From Chloroflexota bacterium (GTDB lineage: Bacteria; Chloroflexota; Dehalococcoidia; SM23-28-2; RBG-16-64-32), in contig VBJS01000132.1 of assembly GCA_005880055.1 (NCBI GenBank), forward strand, positions 3,252 to 9,105: 5,854 nucleotides of DNA, written 5' to 3'. The notes under the pieces are model-generated. The model did not search any database. It saw only the letters and a program-made list of their open reading frames with translations, and had not been told where the DNA came from. The position numbers and the translations under genes are program-made. This document shows, piece by piece, positions 1-5,282 of the stretch. The first letter of the stretch is position 1, and each line of letters begins with the position of its first letter.

Positions 1-1511
1 ACGAGGAGTGCGTCGACTGAGGTTATCGCGTTATCGCAATCCATGTTGGCGAGGAACGAGCAGAGGCCGAGGTTGGGCAGGGCGACGGCGTTACGCAGGA
101 GGAGGAGGGCGTCCTGCGAGTCGACGTTGCCGTCGCAGCTTGCGTCGCCTCTGGGGATATTGGTCCGCTCCGGCACCTGCGTCAGGCCGCCGCCCGGCAC
201 CGTGTAAAGCGGCTGGCCCTCGCCGGCGCCGAGGAGTTGCTGCAACGTCACGGGGCTGAGCCAGATTCGCTGGCCGGCGATAATCACGTATTGCTCGGGA
301 CGGCTTACTTCATGGAAGCGCGTGTATTGGATTGGGATAAGCGGCACCTGCGCGAATCCTCCGCGCGGAATGATGCGAACAGCTGCGGGATCGAACCCCA
401 GGGCGGCGAAGGTTCCGGGGTCCGGGATCCAGAAGCGGGCGCCCCCGTACACGACGTCGATGGGCGGGTCGGTCTCTTCCTTGAGGAGAGCGCCGTCGCG
501 CGGGATGTTCGGGATGCCGGCCGTGAAGCCACCGGCTACGATGTTGACGGCACTCCAGTGGAAGCCCATGCGGAGGAAGGTATTCGGGTCTGGGATGTGG
601 AACTTCGCGCCCGCTTCCATGACGTAGATCGGGTCGGCGGAGACCTCCTTCAGGAGGCAGCCATCGCTCAGGGTCTGCCAGCAAGGCGGGGGAGGGGCGT
701 AGCCGCGCAGCATGTCCCAGACGCTTGCCGGGACGACGCCCCGGCGCCAAAGGCCGGCCCGGCCAGCGCCGGCCGTGACGGCCGCATCGAGCGCTTGCCG
801 GACTCGGTCCGGCGTGGAGTCGCCTTGCAGGAGCGGGACGTAGTTCAGGGCGCGGCCGGGCACCAGCCAGGCGAGATCGTCGCGGGCCTGCAACACGCAG
901 CCGGCAGGGTCGCCCCAGGGCGGCTGGCCGGCGAAGCTCTCCCAGTAGCACGAAGGCAGAGCATCATCGGCGATAGAGAGCCAGGCGCCGATTGCAGACG
1001 GTCCGAGCCACTGTGTGCGCGGATCGTACATGACGCCGAGGCGGGCGCCGGGCCGCTCGTTTCGCAGGCGCTTCCAGAAGGCGTCGGCTAAGTAGCCGCA
1101 GTCCTGGTTGCAGAAGCCGGCGAACGGCTCCACATCCGCATACAGCGCGGTGACGCCGGTATCGATAACTTGCTCGGCAATCGCCACCTGCCCGTCCACA
1201 TCCGTACCTTGCGGCACGAACCAGGCGACAAGGTCGATACCCTGTGAGCCGTAGCTGCTGCGTAGCTGCTGGATGGCGCCGGGCCCTGAGACGGCGTAGG
1301 GGCTCGAATCGTAGGTAGACATCCAGTCGGTGCCGTCATGGGTCTTGACCTGCACCGTGCGAATGGGGAGGTCGGAGTCGCTGGCGTCGGCGCCGGGATA
1401 GTCGCGGGAGAACTGCCAGATGACCGCTTCGACCTGGATGCCGGAGGCCGCCGCCGGCTCGACGATGAGCACAGCAAGCAGTGCCGCCAGTATGATGGCG
1501 AAACGTCGCAT
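1..1511 (-). CDS. Secreted modular protein: probable TIM-barrel domain, 56-residue repeats, C-terminal dockerin-like domain (3' end outside window)
   Basis: The frame is open from an ATG at 1511 to the left edge, giving 503 complete codons; the C-terminus is missing. Residues 1-22 form a signal peptide (Arg-Arg, a hydrophobic core, then an Ala-Ala-Ala cleavage site), so the protein is exported. Residues 25-270 read like an alpha/beta TIM barrel, with hydrophobic strands such as VIWQFS (30-35), IDLVAWFVP, ALYADVEPF (122-130), LGVMYDP and NYVPLL. D126 and E128 sit at a strand end, where glycoside hydrolases of this fold often keep catalytic acids, but I cannot assign a family. Residues 283-394 are two 56-residue repeats, with a degenerate third to about 450. 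Residues 456-467 and 489-500 fit the two calcium loops of a type I dockerin (D-x-S-C-D-G-x-V-D-x-x-D, then N-x-D-C-D-N-x-I-T-x-x-D). The start is preceded by a G-rich run rather than a clear Shine-Dalgarno. The reading frame and signal peptide are firm; enzymatic activity is inferred. Confidence 0.85.
   Translation of the reverse strand, partial: MRRFAIILAALLAVLIVEPAAASGIQVEAVIWQFSRDYPGADASDSDLPIRTVQVKTHDGTDWMSTYDSSPYAVSGPGAIQQLRSSYGSQGIDLVAWFVPQGTDVDGQVAIAEQVIDTGVTALYADVEPFAGFCNQDCGYLADAFWKRLRNERPGARLGVMYDPRTQWLGPSAIGAWLSIADDALPSCYWESFAGQPPWGDPAGCVLQARDDLAWLVPGRALNYVPLLQGDSTPDRVRQALDAAVTAGAGRAGLWRRGVVPASVWDMLRGYAPPPPCWQTLSDGCLLKEVSADPIYVMEAGAKFHIPDPNTFLRMGFHWSAVNIVAGGFTAGIPNIPRDGALLKEETDPPIDVVYGGARFWIPDPGTFAALGFDPAAVRIIPRGGFAQVPLIPIQYTRFHEVSRPEQYVIIAGQRIWLSPVTLQQLLGAGEGQPLYTVPGGGLTQVPERTNIPRGDASCDGNVDSQDALLLLRNAVALPNLGLCSFLANMDCDNAITSVDALL
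330..665 (-). repeat. Two tandem 56-residue protein repeats within the dockerin protein
   Basis: Residues 283-338 and 339-394 of the secreted protein align without gaps. Both start D-G-x-L-L-K-E, carry a G-A-(K/R)-F-x-I-P-D-P core followed by T-F and G-F, and end with a G-G-F-x-x-x-x-P-x-I-P stretch. A third, degenerate copy follows: it keeps the YVI, GQRIWL and GGLTQVP echoes but loses the IPDP core. The unit looks like a small beta-rich binding or spacer module between the N-terminal domain and the dockerin. I recognise the general style of such repeats in secreted bacterial proteins but cannot name a family with certainty. Confidence 0.8.
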
Positions 1512-1574
1512 CCCCGCCCCCAGTCTCGCTCGCGGCGGGCCTTCGTACAGCCCGCTCCCCTCAGTATTGCGCCG

Positions 1575-1604
1575 AGTCTAGCGCGGACGCAGCGGCGGCG
1601 TCAA
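1575..1604 (-). promoter_or_regulatory. Candidate sigma-70-type promoter for the dockerin protein gene
   Basis: Read on the minus strand, TTGACG (1604-1599, five of six matches to the -35 consensus) is followed after 18 bases by TAGACT (1580-1575, four of six matches to the -10 consensus). The -10 lies 63 bases before the ATG at 1511, leaving a leader of roughly 55-60 bases. It suggests the gene is transcribed separately from citrate synthase upstream. This is a motif match only. Confidence 0.45.
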
Positions 1605-1629
1605 ACGGCGTGAGGCTGCCTAAGCGCCG
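1603..1629 (-). terminator. Weak terminator-like hairpin after citrate synthase
   Basis: CGGCG (1629-1625 on the minus strand) pairs with CGCCG (1610-1606), with a smaller inner AGG/CCT pairing and a run of only three T after it. It lies 22-48 bases past the citrate synthase stop and overlaps the -35 of the next promoter. The interrupted stem and short T run make it a poor intrinsic terminator, so this is only a suggestion. Confidence 0.2.
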
Positions 1630-1650
1630 TTCTGGGCTTTCCAGCTGCGG

Positions 1651-3135
1651 CTAGCGCGGCACAAGCTGTTGAGCTTCTGACCTGCCGGGCCGCCGAGGCA
1701 CCGAAATGTTTGTGGCCAGGCTCGACGCGCGAACGTGGATGCCTCGCTCCGGCGGTATGTCAGGTGCGTGGGCGGGGACGAAGCCCTTCGGAGGCTCAAC
1801 GGACGGGCCGTGTGGCAGGGCGAACGGGAGCGGCGGCGAACGCTGTTCGAGCGGGACGTAGTCGCGGCGTTCGGGGCCGATGTAGACCTGGCGCGGGCGG
1901 GCGATCTTCTGCTCATCGTCCTCGATCATTTCGCGCCACTGGGCGAGCCAGCCGGCCGTGCGGGGGATGGCGAAGAGCACCGGGAACATGTCAACGGGGA
2001 AGCCAAGCGCCTGGTAGATGATGCCGGAGTAGAAGTCCACGTTGGGGTACAGCTTGCGCTCGATGAAGTACTCGTCTTCCAGGGCGATGCGTTCCAGCTC
2101 CTTGGCGATCTCGAGCAGCGGGCTGTGTCCGGTGAGGTCGAGGACTTCGTCGGACGTACGCTTGATGATGGCGGCCCGCGGGTCGTAGCTCTTGTAGACG
2201 CGGTGGCCGAAGCCCCACAGCAGGTCCTCGCCGTTCTTAACAGCCTTCACGAAGCCGGGGACACGGCTCTTGTCGCCGATCTGCTGCAGCATATGGATGA
2301 CCGCCTCGTTGGCGCCGCCGTGCAGGGGGCCGTAGAGAGCGGCAGCAGCGGCGGCCGTCGCGGAGAAGGGGTCGACGTCCGAGCTGCCGACGGAGCGCAT
2401 GGCGTTGGTCGAGCAGTTCTGCTCGTGGTCGGCGTGGAGGATGAAGAGCACCTCGATAGCCCGCTCGAGCACGGGGTCCGGCCGGTACTTCGGTTCCGAC
2501 ATCTTCCAGAGCATTGAGAGGAAGTTGCCGGTGTAGGAGAGGTCGTTGTCTGGATACACATAGGGAAGGCCGCGGTTGTGTCGGTAGGCGAAGGCGGCCA
2601 TCGTCGGCATTTTGGCGATGAGGCGCTGGATCTGGATCATGCGAGAGACGGGATCGGAGACGTGCTTGGCGTCGGGGTAGAAGGTGGACAGCGCCCCGAC
2701 GGTGCCGACGAGCATGCCCATGGGGTGGGCATCGTGGTTGAAGCCCTCCATGAACTTCTTGATGTTCTCGTGGACGTAGGTATGGAAGGTGATGTCGTGC
2801 ACCCATTGGTCCAGCTGCTGCTTCGTAGGCAGCTCGCCGTTGATGAGCAGGTAGGTGATCTCCAGGTAGCTGCTCTTTTCGGCAAGCTGCTCGATCGGGT
2901 AGCCGCGGTACTCGAGCACGCTGGCGTCGCCGTCGATATGGGTGATGGCGCTGCGGCAGGAGGCGGTGTTGGCGAAGCCGGGATCGTAGACCATGAGACC
3001 GAAGTCGCCCTCATGTGCCTTGACGCGGCGGAAGTCCATGGCGCGCACGGTGCCTTCGGATATCGGTAGCTCGAACTCTTGTCCGGTGCGGTTGTCGACG
3101 ATCGTTAGGGTGTCGCGGGTTCCGTTACGGCGCAT
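1651..3135 (-). CDS. gltA: Citrate synthase with a proline-rich C-terminal extension
   Basis: Citrate synthase condenses acetyl-CoA with oxaloacetate to citrate, the entry step of the TCA cycle, in the cytoplasm. From the chosen start the product is 494 residues. The catalytic triad motifs are all present: His272 in GPLHGG, His311 in GFGHRVY and Asp367 in VDFYSG. The family motifs HADHEQN (from 234), PNVDFYSGIIYQALG and RPRQVYIG are also there. The normal family end, RRDYVPLEQR, falls at about residue 432. A further 62 residues follow, with about 14 prolines, and these have no counterpart that I know of in standard citrate synthases (about 375-435 residues). An in-frame ATG 14 codons upstream (3177) is possible, but it has no ribosome binding site, whereas 3135 has GAGGAG seven bases ahead. 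The hexameric (E. coli-like) versus dimeric form cannot be decided by eye. The 2-methylcitrate synthase alternative is less likely, given the length and motifs. Confidence 0.95.
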   Translation of the reverse strand: MRRNGTRDTLTIVDNRTGQEFELPISEGTVRAMDFRRVKAHEGDFGLMVYDPGFANTASCRSAITHIDGDASVLEYRGYPIEQLAEKSSYLEITYLLINGELPTKQQLDQWVHDITFHTYVHENIKKFMEGFNHDAHPMGMLVGTVGALSTFYPDAKHVSDPVSRMIQIQRLIAKMPTMAAFAYRHNRGLPYVYPDNDLSYTGNFLSMLWKMSEPKYRPDPVLERAIEVLFILHADHEQNCSTNAMRSVGSSDVDPFSATAAAAAALYGPLHGGANEAVIHMLQQIGDKSRVPGFVKAVKNGEDLLWGFGHRVYKSYDPRAAIIKRTSDEVLDLTGHSPLLEIAKELERIALEDEYFIERKLYPNVDFYSGIIYQALGFPVDMFPVLFAIPRTAGWLAQWREMIEDDEQKIARPRQVYIGPERRDYVPLEQRSPPLPFALPHGPSVEPPKGFVPAHAPDIPPERGIHVRASSLATNISVPRRPGRSEAQQLVPR

Positions 3136-3142
3136 GGACTGA

Positions 3143-3148
3143 CTCCTC
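3143..3148 (-). promoter_or_regulatory. Ribosome binding site that fixes the citrate synthase start
   Basis: GAGGAG on the minus strand lies 7 bases before the ATG at 3135, an ideal Shine-Dalgarno position. The upstream in-frame ATG at 3177 is preceded by AT-rich sequence with no purine run, so 3135 is preferred. Confidence 0.7.
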
Positions 3149-3177
3149 GCCCCGGCCTCGGCCGCTGGTCTGCTCAT

Positions 3178-3562
3178 AACGGTTCTATATTACGCCAACA
3201 TGGGGCGGGCAGCGTTCAATCAGTGGGTTTCGGGCGGTTTTTGGTATCTGGCGCTTGATTGGATTTCGGGGATCGCATCCGGCGTTTGATTGTGCGCCGC
3301 GAGAGATTTTCTCTTCCGTATCTGGGCGACCCGCGCTGGAGCGCCGCTTTTGTTGATTGCAGTCAGAGCCCTTCGCCCACGCCGGTGGATGGCCGCGACG
3401 CCTCGGCTGCTACGCCGGCTTCGCTTCCCCGGACGGGCGGCCGACCCCTCCCGTTGAGGACTGGGTTCAAGTACCGGCCGGGTGCCGCGTGTTCTGAGCA
3501 GGAGTAACGCCGGGCGGGGCGAGGGCGACGGGCCCTGTCGCCCCTGCGCGGATATGGCGCGG
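3178..3562. other. Non-coding region upstream of citrate synthase, with TGATTG motifs and small hairpins
   Basis: No open frame here looks like a protein gene. The citrate synthase promoter should lie here: minus-strand TAATAT (3192-3187) could be a -10, but the nearest -35-like TTGAAC (3219-3214) is 21 bases away, too far for a normal promoter. TTGATTG occurs at 3255-3261, 3286-3292 and 3353-3359, and the reverse complement of CTGATTG at 3217-3223. The first two plus-strand copies share the longer context GCG(C/T)TTGATTG and lie 31 bp apart. Small perfect inverted repeats occur at 3302-3314 (AGAGA-TTT-TCTCT) and 3333-3344 (GCGCT-GG-AGCGC). I checked for tRNA, SRP RNA and riboswitch features and saw none; a GGTTCAAGT string near 3473 resembles a T loop but has no matching stems. 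The right end carries the 27-bp hairpin repeat, listed separately. Confidence 0.4.
3523..3549. repeat. 27-bp hairpin repeat, copy 1
   Basis: The stem GGGCGAC (3523-3529) pairs perfectly with GTCGCCC (3537-3543) across a 7-base loop, followed by CTGCGC. A second copy at 4725-4751 matches at 26 of 27 positions. This copy begins 19 bases past the stop of the minus-strand gene at 3563-3772. On that strand it has no T run, so if it ends transcripts it would act as a processing or pausing hairpin, or with Rho. It looks like a REP-type dispersed intergenic element. Confidence 0.6.
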
Positions 3563-3772
3563 TCAGCGCAGGAGATCGGCCAAAGGCGGGTCGCTGAGCG
3601 GAGCCGGTTCGGCCGGCTTCTGGGTCCAGATGGTGACGGTGAGGCCCCGGCGGGCGGCCCATGTTCGCACCATCCACTTGTACTGCTCGGCGGCCTTCTT
3701 GTTGGGGAAGAATGCGCTGTCCAGCAAGCGTCCGCGCGACTCGATTCTGACTGCTTCCATGGCCGGCATCAT
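3563..3772 (-). CDS. Small hypothetical protein, 69 residues
   Basis: I do not recognise this protein. It is a soluble-looking 69-residue product rich in Arg and Lys in its first two thirds, with aromatic residues (FFPNKKAAEQYKWMVRTW), and a Pro/Ala/Leu-rich acidic tail (PAEPAPLSDPPLADLL). There is no signal peptide or membrane segment. Two AGGAG ribosome binding sites precede it. The first (3786-3782) is 9 bases before the ATG at 3772; the second (3777-3773) touches that ATG and is 3 bases from the ATG at 3769. A start at the Met five codons in (3760) would leave the second site 12 bases away. The good ribosome binding sites and the hairpin just past the stop support a real gene. No homology was seen, and an overlapping 104-residue frame shows lower-complexity composition. 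It diverges from the gene at 3929. Confidence 0.55.
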   Translation of the reverse strand: MMPAMEAVRIESRGRLLDSAFFPNKKAAEQYKWMVRTWAARRGLTVTIWTQKPAEPAPLSDPPLADLLR

Positions 3773-3789
3773 CTCCTGTCTCTCCTAGT

Positions 3790-3803
3790 ACTACGCGCGT
3801 AGT
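3790..3803. promoter_or_regulatory. Perfect 14-bp palindrome, candidate operator
   Basis: ACTACGCGCGTAGT is identical to its reverse complement. It lies 17 bases upstream of the small minus-strand gene's ATG, directly before its first AGGAG, in the region shared with the divergent gene at 3929. A perfect dyad of this length suits a dimeric repressor site. As RNA it could also form a 5-bp hairpin with a GCGC loop next to the ribosome binding site. No regulator gene is visible in the window. Confidence 0.4.
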
Positions 3804-3851
3804 GCCCGTTTAGGTGCGTGTCCGGCAGAGCGCGGACGTGTCTGATAGCCG

Positions 3852-3881
3852 TTCGTAACGAGAAATCGCCGGGGCTATATC
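3852..3881 (+). promoter_or_regulatory. Weak candidate promoter for the 3929-4501 gene pair
   Basis: TATATC (3876-3881) is the best -10-like hexamer upstream of the gene at 3929. An 18-base spacer separates it from TTCGTA (3852-3857), which matches only three of six -35 positions. A second possible -10, TAGGAT, lies at 3890-3895 with no -35. The poor -35 could mean an activator or an alternative sigma factor, but I cannot identify one. Confidence 0.25.
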
Positions 3882-3928
3882 TCGCTCGATAGGATGCGGG
3901 AATTACGGTTTAGGCACGGAGGTAAGAG

Positions 3929-4231
3929 ATGGCACTTCATGATATCGATCACGAAGTGGAACACGATGTGCACTCCACGCACGCGTACCACGATGTGGCG
4001 GCTGCGGAATCCGCCGGGATAGCCAGCTGGATGGTGATGCTGTCCGTAGTCGTCTTCCTGGCGATCATGCTGATCATCGCGCTAATCCTGGCCCGACCCT
4101 TCGGCGGCGGGGGAAGCAGCGCCCCGCGGGGCGGAGGCAACCAGCCAGCGGCTACTCAACAGGGGCCGCAGAACCAAGGCGGGAACAACCAGCAGCCGGC
4201 GCCGAGCGCGCAGGTACCATCGGGACCCTAG
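3929..4231 (+). CDS. Small single-pass membrane protein with a His/Asp/Glu-rich N-terminus
   Basis: I do not recognise the family. The 100-residue product has three parts. The first 22 residues hold six His (4, 8, 12, 15, 18, 21) interspersed with acidic residues, a pattern that could bind metal. Residues about 33-55 are a strong hydrophobic helix (from SWMVMLSVVVF through LIIALILA) that should span the membrane once. Residues 56-100 are a low-complexity tail of Gly, Gln, Asn, Pro and Ser. There is no signal-peptide cleavage site, so the helix is probably an anchor; topology is not certain. The start has an excellent ribosome binding site, GGAGGT (3918-3923), 5 bases before the ATG. The GlsB-type gene follows after 12 bases, so the two are likely co-transcribed, which suggests an envelope or stress role by association only. 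Confidence 0.75.
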   Translation: MALHDIDHEVEHDVHSTHAYHDVAAAESAGIASWMVMLSVVVFLAIMLIIALILARPFGGGGSSAPRGGGNQPAATQQGPQNQGGNNQQPAPSAQVPSGP

Positions 4232-4243
4232 GGGGAGTCAGGG

Positions 4244-4501
4244 ATGAACATCATCGCCTGGATACTCGTGGGCTTGATCGGCGGCTCGCTCGCGAAACTG
4301 CTGATGCCCGGGCGCGACCCGGGCGGGCTGATCATCACGATCCTGCTCGGCATCGCCGGCGCGCTCCTCGGCGGGTTCCTGTCGATCGCACTCGGGCTCG
4401 GCAACGGCGTGGATGATTTCGACATCGGTACGATTGTTCTATCGATCATCGGGTCGATGATCATCCTGGCCGGGTACCGGCTCGTAGCCCGCAGCGTCTG
4501 A
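4244..4501 (+). CDS. GlsB/YeaQ/YmgE-type small membrane protein (transglycosylase-associated family)
   Basis: The product is 85 residues, the usual length for this family. It has three hydrophobic segments (about 2-22, 27-52 and 61-82) and the family hallmarks: a Gly-rich first helix (GLIGGSLAKLL), the MPGRDPGG loop at 21-28, and a Gly-rich second helix (LLGIAGALLGGFL). Members (Pfam Transgly_assoc) are inner-membrane proteins often linked to general or acid stress in other bacteria; the molecular function is unknown, and the transglycosylase name is historical. A purine-rich GGGAG lies about 6 bases before the ATG. It is the second gene of a pair with 3929-4231. A hairpin at 4512-4537 probably ends the unit. 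Confidence 0.9.
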   Translation: MNIIAWILVGLIGGSLAKLLMPGRDPGGLIITILLGIAGALLGGFLSIALGLGNGVDDFDIGTIVLSIIGSMIILAGYRLVARSV

Positions 4502-4511
4502 GGCTCGTCCC

Positions 4512-4537
4512 TGGCTCAAGGCTGGGGCCTTTAGCCA
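4512..4537 (+). terminator. Hairpin downstream of the GlsB-type gene
   Basis: TGGCT (4512-4516) pairs with AGCCA (4533-4537), and AAGGC (4518-4522) with GCCTT (4527-4531), around a TGGG loop. Together they form an 11-position stem with one mismatch, starting 10 bases past the stop. There is no T run after it, so it is not a textbook intrinsic terminator. Its position between convergent genes supports a role at the transcript end. Confidence 0.45.
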
Positions 4538-4574
4538 CATGTAATCGGCCTCGAAAGTCTGCTCCGCTCGATCC

Positions 4575-4600
4575 CCCTTCGACTCCGCTCAGGACAGCGC
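4575..4600. repeat. Possible dispersed repeat fragment
   Basis: The core CCTTCGACTCCGCTCAGG starts at 4576, followed by ACAGCGC. From memory, this core recurs between genes in assemblies of several environmental bacteria, including Chloroflexota-like ones. Only one copy is in this window, so the repeat nature cannot be shown here. Nearby echoes are CTCCGCTC at 4562-4569 and 4583-4590, and CTCAGGAC twice about 22 bases apart. Confidence 0.3.
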
Positions 4601-4625
4601 TTGGATACCTCAGGACGAGCGGGAA

Positions 4626-4665
4626 GGGAGCGTGCTCCCGGCGGCGTCGGCGCGCGGGCGACGCC
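4626..4665. other. Two adjacent perfect inverted repeats between convergent genes
   Basis: GGGAGC-GT-GCTCCC (4626-4639) and GGCGTCG (4643-4649) with CGACGCC (4659-4665) are consecutive perfect inverted repeats. They lie in the 262-base gap between the converging gene pair ending at 4501 and the minus-strand gene ending at 4764. The gap contains no credible gene. These hairpins may be part of a short non-coding repeat element or may act as transcript ends from either side. Confidence 0.45.
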
Positions 4666-4724
4666 TGACGGCGCCCGGCGAGAGGGTGGTGCAGTGAGCC
4701 AAAGGATATAGCGGTCCGGCCTTC

Positions 4725-4751
4725 GGGCGACGAGCCCTGTCGCCCCTGCGC
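4725..4751. repeat. 27-bp hairpin repeat, copy 2
   Basis: The stem GGGCGAC (4725-4731) pairs with GTCGCCC (4739-4745) around the loop GAGCCCT, followed by CTGCGC. It matches the copy at 3523-3549 at 26 of 27 positions, the only difference being in the loop. It begins 18 bases past the stop of the DUF421-type gene, almost the same distance as copy 1 from its gene. There is no T run on the minus strand. Confidence 0.6.
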
Positions 4752-4763
4752 AGCGGAAGCCGG

Positions 4764-5279
4764 CTATGGGCCGCGGCGGACGAAGCGCGAGTGTCTGCGG
4801 GTGCGCGTGACTGCTGCGTTCGCGGGCACGATGCTGATCGAGCCGTCGGTTTCGAGCACGGCCATCTTCACATCTTTCACGTCGCCGACCCCGTGTTCGC
4901 GGATGGCCATCAGCACGTCGTCTTCGTCCAGGCCCTCGCGGACGAGGTGGTCTTCGACGAATTCGCCGTTGTTGATGAGGAGACTCGGAGAGCCGACGAT
5001 GGCGCGGCGGAGAAAGGGCAGGCGCTCGCGGACCAGCGCCAGGCCGTAGTTACCGGCGATAAGCACCGCGGCCGCAATGAGCCCCCCGGTGACGGAGGTG
5101 TCCGGCCCGACCATGGCGTTTTGGACGGCGTTCGCGATCAGGAGAATGACCACGAGATCGAAGGGCGTCATCTGGCCCAGCTCTCGCTTGCCGGCCAGTC
5201 GCAGTCCGGCGAGGAGCGCGATGTAGACGATGGCGGTGCGGGCGACGATCTCCCAGCCGCTGACCGCGAGATTGAACAT
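4764..5279 (-). CDS. DUF421 / YetF-YcaP-type membrane protein
   Basis: The product is 171 residues. Three hydrophobic helices lie at about 11-29, 41-58 and 65-83. The second begins with the family signature KRELGQMTPFDLVVILLIAN (31-50), followed by AVQNAMVG. The rest (about 90-155) is the cytoplasmic alpha/beta domain typical of DUF421, including a LLINNGEF strand, the region from EGLDEDDVLMAIREHG to VKMAVLE, and a final DGSISIVP strand. The tail is basic (RTRRHSRFVRR). Members are widespread and short on function; some are spore or envelope proteins in Bacillus. The length fits the compact form of the family. It starts 3 bases after the dapF stop with no strong ribosome binding site of its own, so it is probably translationally coupled to dapF and in the same operon. 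Confidence 0.9.
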   Translation of the reverse strand: MFNLAVSGWEIVARTAIVYIALLAGLRLAGKRELGQMTPFDLVVILLIANAVQNAMVGPDTSVTGGLIAAAVLIAGNYGLALVRERLPFLRRAIVGSPSLLINNGEFVEDHLVREGLDEDDVLMAIREHGVGDVKDVKMAVLETDGSISIVPANAAVTRTRRHSRFVRRGP

Positions 5280-5282
5280 CGT

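Noticed and set aside
237..1091. Plus-strand open frame of 284 codons
   Set aside because: It is antisense to the secreted dockerin protein, which has a signal peptide, repeats and domain motifs. The plus-strand product is low in recognisable features and rich in Arg, Gly and Ala, as expected for a shadow frame in GC-rich DNA.
1735..2517. Plus-strand open frame of 260 codons
   Set aside because: It lies wholly opposite citrate synthase, whose catalytic motifs are intact on the other strand.
3136..3177. Longer citrate synthase start at 3177 (14 extra residues)
   Set aside because: There is no ribosome binding site ahead of 3177, while GAGGAG is ideally placed before 3135. The extra residues are not typical of the family N-terminus.
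3465..3500. tRNA-like T-loop string GGTTCAAGT
   Set aside because: The flanking bases do not form the 5-bp T stem, and no acceptor, D or anticodon arms can be found nearby.
3259..3507. Plus-strand open frame of 82 codons in the citrate synthase upstream region
   Set aside because: It has a TTG start without a ribosome binding site, and the Pro/Arg/Ser-rich composition of translated non-coding GC-rich DNA.
3808..3914. Direct repeat GTTTAGG at 3808-3814 and 3908-3914, exactly 100 bp apart
   Set aside because: A 7-base match over this distance is expected by chance fairly often, and it has no supporting context.
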